From positions 1 to 9,469 of the forward strand of contig JAASTM010000047.1 of the NCBI GenBank assembly GCA_021767325.1: DNA of 9,469 nucleotides, in the 5' to 3' direction. Below, one piece after another: positions 1-4,810 of this stretch. The notes below the pieces were generated by a model that was not told where the DNA came from, searched no databases, and worked only from the letters and a program-made list of their open reading frames with translations. Source of the DNA: Spirochaetales bacterium (GTDB lineage: Bacteria; Spirochaetota; Spirochaetia; DSM-16054; Sediminispirochaetaceae). Made by a program: the position numbers and the translations under genes. Position 1 is the stretch's first letter, and every line of letters starts with the position of its first letter.

Positions 1-534
1 CAGCTGATCGCCCGGCCCGAGTAGCTCGGGTTTACCATATTCTGTACCGGCGCCGGAATCAATGGAATACATCGCAATAGTGAAATTAGCCGGATCAATG
101 ATCCAGTATTCTTTCACCTGAAAGTCTTCGTACAGTGCCAGTTTTTCGCGTTGGTCTTTCACTGATGTGTAGGGTGAGAGAACCTCAATCGCAATATCCG
201 GGGGCCCGATTGCCCCGGCTTCGTCCAGCACCTCCGGGGAACAAAATACTGATACGTCCGGTTGCACTACATTTGTAATTTCATTATCGGCCGCATTTTG
301 CTGCTCGGACAAGCGTACATCAAATGGAGCTATGTAAGCCCGGCAAGGGCTGCTCTGCACAAAATTGGACAGCCGGCGGAATACCTCGCCCGCTATCTCC
401 TGATGCCGGCGGTTCGGCGCCGGACTCATATCGTAGGCAGTGCCGTTGATCAGCTCCCACCGCTCCCCTTCGGGCCACCTGCAATAATCAGCATACGTAT
501 AAAGGCGGTCTGATTTCTTTAGTGGAATACCCAT
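1..534 (-). CDS. Uma2 family (DUF820) putative endonuclease, 3' end outside window
   Basis: The 178 visible codons match the Uma2/DUF820 family, which has the PD-(D/E)XK restriction-endonuclease fold; cellular targets are generally unknown. Seen in the protein: an N-terminal WELING segment (residues 26-31), the acidic PDV motif with D93, the IEVLSP motif with E117, K131 in the REKLALYEDF segment, then KEYWIIDP (141-148). D93, E117 and K131 are the likely metal-binding and catalytic set, so the nuclease core looks intact. The family is usually about 180-200 residues, so only a short C-terminal tail is probably missing. The start at 534 is preferred over the in-frame ATG at 543 because GGGAGG at 545-550 lies 10 nt from the former but only 1 nt from the latter. 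It is downstream of and co-directional with the coiled-coil membrane gene at 608-1162. The family call is firm; the biological role is unknown. Confidence 0.9.
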   Translation of the reverse strand, partial: MGIPLKKSDRLYTYADYCRWPEGERWELINGTAYDMSPAPNRRHQEIAGEVFRRLSNFVQSSPCRAYIAPFDVRLSEQQNAADNEITNVVQPDVSVFCSPEVLDEAGAIGPPDIAIEVLSPYTSVKDQREKLALYEDFQVKEYWIIDPANFTIAMYSIDSGAGTEYGKPELLGPGDQL

Positions 535-544
535 CTTTCCCATA

Positions 545-550
545 CCTCCC
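545..550 (-). promoter_or_regulatory. Ribosome binding site deciding the Uma2 start
   Basis: GGGAGG on the minus strand. It is 10 nt from the ATG at 534 and 1 nt from the ATG at 543, so it supports the shorter protein. It begins one base after the TATAAT at 552-557. If that promoter is used, transcription would begin inside or just past this site, so the site would work fully only on transcripts arriving from the upstream gene. Confidence 0.6.
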
Positions 551-551
551 T

Positions 552-560
552 ATTATACCA
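552..560 (-). promoter_or_regulatory. Extended -10 element (TGGTATAAT) before Uma2 gene
   Basis: Reading the minus strand gives TGGTATAAT, a perfect TATAAT preceded by the TGn extension, so a good -35 may not be needed. No convincing TTGACA is seen 16-18 nt upstream. The hexamer ends 17 nt before the preferred ATG, the same distance as at the DUF2804 gene. Start-site position and use are inferred. Confidence 0.5.
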
Positions 561-607
561 TAGACAGAGAGAGAAAGACATTTACTTCAGAAGTTATGCA
601 GATTTGA

Positions 608-1162
608 TCAAAAAAGGTCAATTACCCCGATAAGCGCTGACAACAGGCCAAATCCGATAAGAATAAACCACTGCAGGCTCTTGAAGCGGGTGTCCATGTA
701 CTGTCGTTGCTCCGCGAATCGATTCTCCATTTGCTGTTGATTCGACTCGAAGCGGCTGTCTATGTATTGCCGCTGCTCCTCGAATCTTTTATCCATATGC
801 TGTTGTTGGGCCGCAAAACGTCTATCCATCTGTTGCTGCAGTGTCTCGAAGTGCTTGTCCATGTACTTTTGTTGAGACTCAAAACGCTGATCCATATGTT
901 GCTGCATGGTCTCGAAACGTCTATCCATTTGTTCTTGATGGGATTCAAACCGTTTGTCAGCATACTCTTGCTGATTATCAGCGCGCAGAGCAATCTGCTG
1001 GTGCAGGTTTTTCTGCCCCTCCTCCAAACGCACAGCCCGCTCGATTAGGTCGAGCTCACGCGGACTGCGGACAGCCTGCATCCATTCCGCGAGATGAGTT
1101 TTTACGTATTCGCCAATTTTTTGCAGTTCCCGTTCACCGATTTCCATGGCCGGTTCTCCCAT
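608..1162 (-). CDS. Membrane-anchored protein with 11-residue coiled-coil repeats
   Basis: This 184-residue protein is not assigned to a named family. It has three parts. Residues 1-65 are charged and mostly helical. Residues 70-157 are eight uninterrupted 11-residue units of the form xRFExxQxxMD, with a partial ninth, placing Phe at 72, 83, 94, 105, 116, 127, 138, 149 and 160. Residues 163-184 are a hydrophobic segment (WFILIGFGLLSALIGV within it) that would form one C-terminal membrane helix with almost no tail. Hendecad repeats make long, nearly straight coiled coils, so an oligomeric rod tethered to a membrane is likely. Borrelia Bdr proteins have a similar repeat-plus-C-terminal-anchor plan, but no homology is claimed. 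The start at 1162 is backed by AAGGAGG (1170-1176) with 7-nt spacing. It lies 73 nt upstream of the co-directional Uma2 gene. There are no cysteines. Confidence 0.85.
   Translation of the reverse strand: MGEPAMEIGERELQKIGEYVKTHLAEWMQAVRSPRELDLIERAVRLEEGQKNLHQQIALRADNQQEYADKRFESHQEQMDRRFETMQQHMDQRFESQQKYMDKHFETLQQQMDRRFAAQQQHMDKRFEEQRQYIDSRFESNQQQMENRFAEQRQYMDTRFKSLQWFILIGFGLLSALIGVIDLF
692..955 (-). repeat. Eight tandem 33-bp units encoding hendecads
   Basis: Eight 33-nt units encode residues 70-157 of the coiled-coil protein. Phe at position 3 and Met (once Ile) at position 10 are nearly invariant, while other positions vary. Units differ at many bases, so the array is old or under protein-level selection rather than a fresh slippage product. 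Such arrays can gain or lose units in frame. Confidence 0.85.
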
Positions 1163-1177
1163 AGCAGGGCCTCCTTA

Positions 1178-1209
1178 TGTGTACGTCTATATGTATATAG
1201 AGACACACA
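1178..1209. repeat. Imperfect 32-bp palindrome upstream of coiled-coil gene
   Basis: The left arm TGTGTACGTCTATAT (1178-1192) and the reverse complement of the right arm (1195-1209) agree at 12 of 15 bases, with mismatches only at the central ACG/GTC; a 2-nt GT centre separates them. It lies directly upstream of the ribosome binding site of the minus-strand gene, so it could be an operator or part of a leader hairpin. No matching regulator is visible in the window. Confidence 0.5.
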
Positions 1210-1351
1210 AAGTGCTGCTGCTTCAGCGACCCTGCTGTTTTAAAGTGTACGACGAAAACTCCGAAGGTTCAAGCTTTTGGGGACCCCTGTCGTAAACAGC
1301 CCGCTCTCCGGTGCTGTAAGGCCAGCCGGGCACTACGGTTCGCAATAGCCG

Positions 1352-1360
1352 TGGTATAAT
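1352..1360 (+). promoter_or_regulatory. Extended -10 element (TGGTATAAT) before DUF2804 gene
   Basis: TGGTATAAT has a consensus -10 with the TGn extension. The sequence at the expected -35 position (about 1332-1337, ACTACG) is not TTGACA-like. TATAAT ends 17 nt before the ATG at 1378, predicting a leader of only about 10 nt that begins close to the GAGGAGGT ribosome binding site. Confidence 0.6.
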
Positions 1361-1377
1361 AACATCGAGGAGGTCCC

Positions 1378-2430
1378 ATGCAGACTGAAATAACTCAAGA
1401 AATGGAGCTGTTACGGGATGACGGCCGGATTACGCAGGAAGGGTATGCCCGGCGGCCGGTGTGGCGGTACCGCCGCGAGCAGATAAGGGCGCCGTGGTGG
1501 CGGATCAAGGAGTGGGATTACTACGCGGTGATTGACCAGTCGAGCGGTGCCGGAGTGACGATTACCTTCAGCGACCTGGGGTATGCCGGACTGATAGCGC
1601 TCTGCTTCGTGGATGTGAAGCACGGGCTGGTGCGGCAGGTTGATACCCTGAAGCCGCTGACCCGCGGCAAGCTGGGGCTGGCTGCAGAGGTGGATGCGGA
1701 TCATGTGTTGGAGTATGCCGACAAGACGCTACGGGTGCGCCTGGAGCGGGCCGGCAGTGAGCGGCGGCTCAGTTTTTCGGATGCGGGGGAAACGGCCGGG
1801 AACACAGGCGCGCGGCTGAAGGGCGAAATAGTGCTGCTACAACCTCCTCAGCAGGAGCGGATGGCCATCGCCACCAGCTGGGCCAAGAAGCGCACGGCCT
1901 TCTATTATAATCAGAAAATAAACTGCATGCCCGCCGAGGGCTGGATGCGGGCCGAGGGCGATGAGTACCGCTTTGTACCGGAAACAAGCTTCGGGGTGCT
2001 GGACTGGGGGCGGGGCCACTGGACCTATCGCAACCGCTGGTACTGGGCCTCGGCCTCGGGGCTGGTCGAGGGGGTGCCCTTCGGCTTCAACTTCGGCTAT
2101 GGCTTTACCGACCGCAGCCCGGCCAGCGAGAATATGCTGTTTTACGGCGGGCAGCAGGGCCTGCGCGCCCACAAGCTGGAGGATGTGCGCTTCGAGTTCG
2201 ATGCCGAGGACTATCTGAAGCCCTGGGCGGTGCATTCGAACGACGGACGGGTGGAGCTGGTCTTTGAGCCGACGGTCAACCGGGCCGGCCGCTTCAATCT
2301 GTTGCTGATCGAGTCGGATCAGAAGCAGGTCTTCGGGTATTTTAGAGGTCGGGTTGTGCTGGACGATGGGCGCGAGCTGAAAATCGAAAACCTGGCCGGA
2401 TTTGCCGAGGATGTGTTTAACCGGTGGTGA
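1378..2430 (+). CDS. DUF2804 domain-containing protein
   Basis: This 350-residue protein spans essentially the whole DUF2804 family, whose biochemical role is not established to my knowledge. Family-like segments, in order, are: an IKEWDYYAVID stretch (43-53); YYNQKINCMPAEGW (176-189); FGVLDWGRGHWTYRN (205-219) followed by WYWASASG (221-228); FGFNFGYGFTDRSPASENML (235-254); HKLEDVRFEF (265-274); and the C-terminal NLAGFAEDVFNRW (338-350). The many aromatics and alternating hydrophobics suggest a beta-rich fold. No signal peptide or membrane helix is seen, so it is probably cytoplasmic. The start is supported by GAGGAGGT (1367-1374), 4-5 nt before the ATG. The gene is GC-rich (near 60%) with codon use unlike the AT-richer LruC gene downstream. 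It stands alone, diverging from the coiled-coil gene and separated from the surface locus by a new promoter. The family call is strong; function is unknown. Confidence 0.9.
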   Translation: MQTEITQEMELLRDDGRITQEGYARRPVWRYRREQIRAPWWRIKEWDYYAVIDQSSGAGVTITFSDLGYAGLIALCFVDVKHGLVRQVDTLKPLTRGKLGLAAEVDADHVLEYADKTLRVRLERAGSERRLSFSDAGETAGNTGARLKGEIVLLQPPQQERMAIATSWAKKRTAFYYNQKINCMPAEGWMRAEGDEYRFVPETSFGVLDWGRGHWTYRNRWYWASASGLVEGVPFGFNFGYGFTDRSPASENMLFYGGQQGLRAHKLEDVRFEFDAEDYLKPWAVHSNDGRVELVFEPTVNRAGRFNLLLIESDQKQVFGYFRGRVVLDDGRELKIENLAGFAEDVFNRW

Positions 2431-2463
2431 TTTTAACCGAAAAGTCTATATAGGAATATTATA

Positions 2464-2493
2464 AACTTTTTTGCTTGAAATGGTAAAAAAGTT
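2464..2493. repeat. AT-rich inverted repeat after DUF2804 gene
   Basis: AACTTTTTT (2464-2472) and AAAAAAGTT (2485-2493) are perfectly complementary across a 12-nt loop. With one G-C pair per arm and no T-run after the right arm, it is a poor intrinsic terminator. It lies immediately upstream of the LruC promoter, so it may be an upstream AT-rich or curved element. Confidence 0.35.
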
Positions 2494-2520
2494 GATGATA
2501 TTACAATATTGTAATATATT
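2492..2520 (+). promoter_or_regulatory. Candidate promoter of the LruC lipoprotein gene
   Basis: The -35 TTGATG (2492-2497) matches the consensus at 4 of 6 positions. The -10 TATATT (2515-2520) matches 5 of 6. The spacer is exactly 17 nt. Transcription would start near 2527, giving a leader of about 62 nt. A weaker overlapping alternative is TTGAAA (2475-2480) with TATTAC (2499-2504). Confidence 0.6.
2498..2517. promoter_or_regulatory. 20-bp perfect palindrome filling the promoter spacer
   Basis: ATATTACAATATTGTAATAT reads identically on both strands. It fills the whole 17-bp spacer and overlaps the first three bases of the -10 hexamer. A dimeric repressor bound here would block RNA polymerase, so an operator for the LruC gene is the natural reading. 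The core TTACAATATTGTAA is a plausible helix-turn-helix site, but no regulator gene is present and I do not assign a family. Confidence 0.6.
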
Positions 2521-2532
2521 GGTGCATAGAAA

Positions 2533-2574
2533 CAGTTAATAATGGGACTACTCCGCCTTTCTTTTTATTAACTG
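2533..2574 (+). promoter_or_regulatory. Leader hairpin ending at the LruC ribosome binding site
   Basis: CAGTTAATAA (2533-2542) pairs perfectly with TTATTAACTG (2565-2574) around a 22-nt, pyrimidine-rich loop. The AGGAGGT ribosome binding site starts at 2575, the base after the stem. The loop holds CTCC, able to pair with GGAG. The hairpin could affect mRNA stability or access to the ribosome binding site; the effect is inferred. Confidence 0.5.
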
Positions 2575-2588
2575 AGGAGGTGGATTGA

Positions 2589-4220
2589 ATGAAACGTTAT
2601 CTAATTTTATCAATTATTCCAATACTAATAGCTATATTTACTCTGTCTTGTTCTCTGGACCTGCAGATGCCGGGGCCGGCTTCTTTTTCTTCCGAGCAGG
2701 GCAGTTATGTAGTGCCGGCAGATGTCGAGGCTGATATCCTCCGTGCGCGAACCGTCGATTTCGAATACAAAACCCTTCTTCCGGTGGATGTGAAGATCGA
2801 GACTGAGCTCTATGATCCTTTTGCTGCGGACAGTTCGGCTGCAGCTGCGAAATCGCTTGATAACGAAGCCGCGACGGTGTTCATTACTCTGTATGATGAA
2901 ACCGGTAATAAAGTGTACGAAGGTATCGTTGGCAACGACGGGGTGCTTTCCACCCGCCTGTTCCTGCCGGCGGCGCCTGAGGATATTACATTGCGGCTGA
3001 ATGCGGATGGTTTCGAGAGCAGAGAAATATTGATCGAAGACATGGTCAAGTATGAGAAGATTCGCCGTACGCTCGCGCTGCGGGCCAGCAACCGGAGTAC
3101 GATTGCCCTCAACATGGCTCGGCAACTGAAAGAAGACCGGGACCGCGACGGCGTACCGAACGATGAGGACGTGGATCCAAATAATCCTTACGAGGCGTAT
3201 GAAATTCGTATTCCCTCTGAAGGACAGCTGTCGGTTGCGTTCGAAGACCTATTCGGAAGAGCGGATGCCGGTGACGCCGACTACAACGATTTTATTGCTA
3301 ACTATACAATTACCGAAGTGGTCGACAGCAGTGGTGAGTACTTGAGCCGCATCAAGTTCAGTGTGACTGCCCGCGAAAAACTGGCCGGCTACAACCATAC
3401 CTTCGGTATCCGGCTTGACGACTTTACCGGGAAAGCCAGAGTCTTTGGAGAGTACCTTGATGAGCGTGGTTCGCTCCGCAAGTTTAAGCCTATTTATACG
3501 ACCGGCCCCTTGGAAATCGAGATCTTCGAGAACACCAGATATGCCAAAGGTAAAAGCGTCGATTTCACAGTGGAGTTCAAAGAGCCGCAAAACATAAACG
3601 AGGAAGGCGCGGCGGATGTGATAGTCGACCGGCCGCCCTACAATCCCTACTTGTTTGTAAAAAACACCGGCAAAGACATCCATCTGGTGGGTGAGGAGAC
3701 GTTGACCGACTCGAACAATCCCGGTGCTACCTATATGGACGCCGATAGTTTTCCGTGGGGCTTGCTGGTTCCCGCCGACTGGAAGTATCCGGAAGAGGGC
3801 CAGCGAATCGAAGTACCGTATCCACGCTTTACCCTGTGGCGCGAAAGCGAAGGGAACGAGCACCAGGACTGGTACGAACACTACTACGATCCGTACGAGC
3901 CGCCGACGGGCAATAATCCGCCGTATCCGGTGACGGTGCCTTTTTCGAGTAGATACTATGCCGAGGATACAGGTCTGCAGACCTTTCAACTGCAGATAGA
4001 CGAACAGGATGGCTTGAAGGATCCGGATGGAGATGTGGTATATTTCCGGTCTTCCAGCCTGCCGTCATGGATTAGTTTAGATGAGGATACAGGTTTAGTC
4101 ACTGTCGATACTACTGATTCTCATAGTGCTGAAGACTTTCTGTTTTGGAGCGAGGACGAGAACGGTGCCGATACTCGCAGCTCCGCGGTTGCTATTACTA
4201 TATCGGTAAGCTTCAGCTAG
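2589..4220 (+). CDS. LruC domain-containing lipoprotein with C-terminal cadherin/Ig-like domain
   Basis: This 543-residue protein is predicted to be exported and lipid-anchored. A hydrophobic signal (residues 1-20) ends TLSC with C21 as the acylation site; this lipobox is loose, as tolerated in spirochaetes. Residues about 60-180 are a beta-rich region with no family call. A calcium-binding-type DRDRDGVPNDEDVD (183-196) resembles a thrombospondin type 3 repeat. The LruC domain follows (about 214-431): AFEDLFGRADAGDADYNDF (217-235), then the segment with SFPWGLLVPADWKYP and the closing DWY. Residues 444-543 hold a DPDGD motif, SLPSWISLD and DTGLVTV, resembling He_PIG/dystroglycan-type cadherin-like domains. 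The start is supported by AGGAGGT (2575-2581). LruC is a leptospiral outer-membrane lipoprotein; the domain's function is poorly known. The next gene repeats its C-terminal domain. The mature protein has no cysteine other than C21. Confidence 0.88.
   Translation: MKRYLILSIIPILIAIFTLSCSLDLQMPGPASFSSEQGSYVVPADVEADILRARTVDFEYKTLLPVDVKIETELYDPFAADSSAAAAKSLDNEAATVFITLYDETGNKVYEGIVGNDGVLSTRLFLPAAPEDITLRLNADGFESREILIEDMVKYEKIRRTLALRASNRSTIALNMARQLKEDRDRDGVPNDEDVDPNNPYEAYEIRIPSEGQLSVAFEDLFGRADAGDADYNDFIANYTITEVVDSSGEYLSRIKFSVTAREKLAGYNHTFGIRLDDFTGKARVFGEYLDERGSLRKFKPIYTTGPLEIEIFENTRYAKGKSVDFTVEFKEPQNINEEGAADVIVDRPPYNPYLFVKNTGKDIHLVGEETLTDSNNPGATYMDADSFPWGLLVPADWKYPEEGQRIEVPYPRFTLWRESEGNEHQDWYEHYYDPYEPPTGNNPPYPVTVPFSSRYYAEDTGLQTFQLQIDEQDGLKDPDGDVVYFRSSSLPSWISLDEDTGLVTVDTTDSHSAEDFLFWSEDENGADTRSSAVAITISVSFS
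3918..4217 (+). repeat. Cadherin/Ig-like domain, copy 1 (in LruC protein)
   Basis: This encodes the last 100 residues of the LruC lipoprotein, from the PPYPVT start to SVSFS. It aligns without gaps to residues 32-131 of the next gene's product, with 80 of 100 residues identical. Many shared residues use different codons, so the copies are not recent at DNA level. Confidence 0.9.
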
Positions 4221-4263
4221 CAGCACACTGACTATTTCACAACTTGCCACTCGCTCTCGAAGC

Positions 4264-4282
4264 TCACCTTCAAAGGAGGTGG
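4264..4282 (+). promoter_or_regulatory. Hairpin that can sequester the small lipoprotein's ribosome binding site
   Basis: TCACCTT (4264-4270) can pair with GGAGGTG plus the next G (4276-4282) around a CAAAG loop: five Watson-Crick pairs and two G-U pairs. The right arm includes the Shine-Dalgarno of the gene starting at 4286, so translation could depend on opening this fold. A competing 6-bp pairing is possible between AGCTTC at the end of the LruC gene (4209-4214) and GAAGCT (4259-4264). Confidence 0.4.
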
Positions 4283-4285
4283 AGT

Positions 4286-4681
4286 ATGAGAAATTCTATC
4301 TTTTTATCACTGGCCTTAGTTTTGATGTTCTCAATCACCGGATGCTGGATGAACTCGCCGAGTGAGGACGAAAATCGGCCGCCGTATGAGGTAACGGCTG
4401 CATTTACGAGCCGCTACTACGCCGAGGATACTGGCCTACAGACGTTTCAGCTCGCGATAGACGAGCAGAATGGGCTCAAAGATCCCGACGGCGATACAGT
4501 CTACTTCCGATCTTCGAATCTCCCGGCGTGGATAAGCCTCGATGCGGACACCGGAGTAGTTACGGTGGATACGGTCGACTCTCATAGTGCCGAAGACTTT
4601 CAGTTTTGGAGTGAGGACGAACATGGAGCCGATACGAGCGGTACAGCCTATACGGTTACCATATCGGTTTCATTCAGTTAA
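4286..4681 (+). CDS. Small lipoprotein, stand-alone copy of the LruC protein's C-terminal domain
   Basis: This 131-residue protein has a clear lipoprotein signal: MRNS, a hydrophobic stretch, then the lipobox ITGC with C20 acylated. A short acidic linker (SPSEDEN) leads into one domain, residues 32-131, 80% identical to the C-terminal 100 residues of the upstream LruC protein and ending in the same SVSFS. It keeps the DPDGD acidic motif, a possible calcium site, and LPAWISLD. The start at 4286 is chosen over the in-frame ATG at 4244 because AAGGAGGT (4273-4280) sits 5 nt before it and because only this start begins with a signal peptide. It lies 65 nt after the LruC stop, probably in the same transcript. 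The domain resembles He_PIG/cadherin-like folds used in surface adhesion; a binding partner is not known. The lipoprotein call is firm; the role is unknown. Confidence 0.88.
   Translation: MRNSIFLSLALVLMFSITGCWMNSPSEDENRPPYEVTAAFTSRYYAEDTGLQTFQLAIDEQNGLKDPDGDTVYFRSSNLPAWISLDADTGVVTVDTVDSHSAEDFQFWSEDEHGADTSGTAYTVTISVSFS
4379..4678 (+). repeat. Cadherin/Ig-like domain, copy 2 (small lipoprotein)
   Basis: Second copy of the 100-residue domain at 3918-4217. Among the identical residues in the SRYYAED to FQL stretch, roughly 60% use a different codon, pointing to an old duplication kept by selection on the protein. Confidence 0.9.
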
Positions 4682-4810
4682 AGCGCTTCGAACGGTGCCG
4701 ATTGGGTACTCAATACCGGTATAAACTTTTCCGGAATCAAAAGATGCTGGAACTCGGCCCAGCTATGAGCTATAGTAGAGAGTGATAAACTTTTATTAAC
4801 AGGAAGCAGC
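4682..4810 (+). other. Intergenic leader of the giant surface protein gene
   Basis: This holds two of three exact ATAAACTTTT copies (4721-4730 and 4785-4794). A possible -10, TATAGT (4771-4776), has no good -35 (TGGAAC at 4748-4753). ATTAAC at 4795-4800, just before the ribosome binding site, echoes the same hexamer in the LruC leader. A bulged stem, CGGT/ACCG (4693-4696, 4715-4718) enclosing ATTG/CAAT (4701-4704, 4711-4714), is too weak to call a terminator. Read-through from the lipoprotein genes is therefore possible. Confidence 0.35.
4721..4794 (+). repeat. ATAAACTTTT repeated decamers (with a third copy at 2461-2470)
   Basis: The decamer ATAAACTTTT occurs exactly at 2461-2470, 4721-4730 and 4785-4794, all plus strand and all in short gaps upstream of the exported-protein genes. 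Three hits in about 350 nt of gap sequence is suggestive, but the motif is AT-rich and short. Confidence 0.4.

Noticed and set aside
262..513. Plus-strand open frame of 83 codons
   Set aside because: Lies antisense within the Uma2 gene, whose protein has clear family motifs.
584..594. ACTTCAGAAGT palindrome after the coiled-coil gene as terminator
   Set aside because: Loop too small, no GC-rich stem and no T-run on the minus strand.
707..1048. Plus-strand open frame opposite the coiled-coil gene
   Set aside because: Leu/His-rich periodic translation is the mirror of the 33-bp repeats; the minus frame has a good ribosome binding site and a membrane anchor.
1279..1287. GGGGACCCC palindrome in the divergent gap
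   Set aside because: A 4-bp stem with a single-base centre cannot form a hairpin; may be chance in this GC-richer gap.
3249..3989. Minus-strand open frame of 246 codons
   Set aside because: Antisense to the LruC gene, which has a signal peptide and family-specific motifs throughout.
4244..4285. Upstream in-frame ATG extending the small lipoprotein by 14 residues
   Set aside because: The added MPLALEAHLQRRWS would bury the signal peptide and has no ribosome binding site; AAGGAGGT clearly serves the ATG at 4286.
4681..4688. AAGCGCTT palindrome overlapping the small lipoprotein stop
   Set aside because: Only 8 bp, no loop and no T-run; chance expectation is high.
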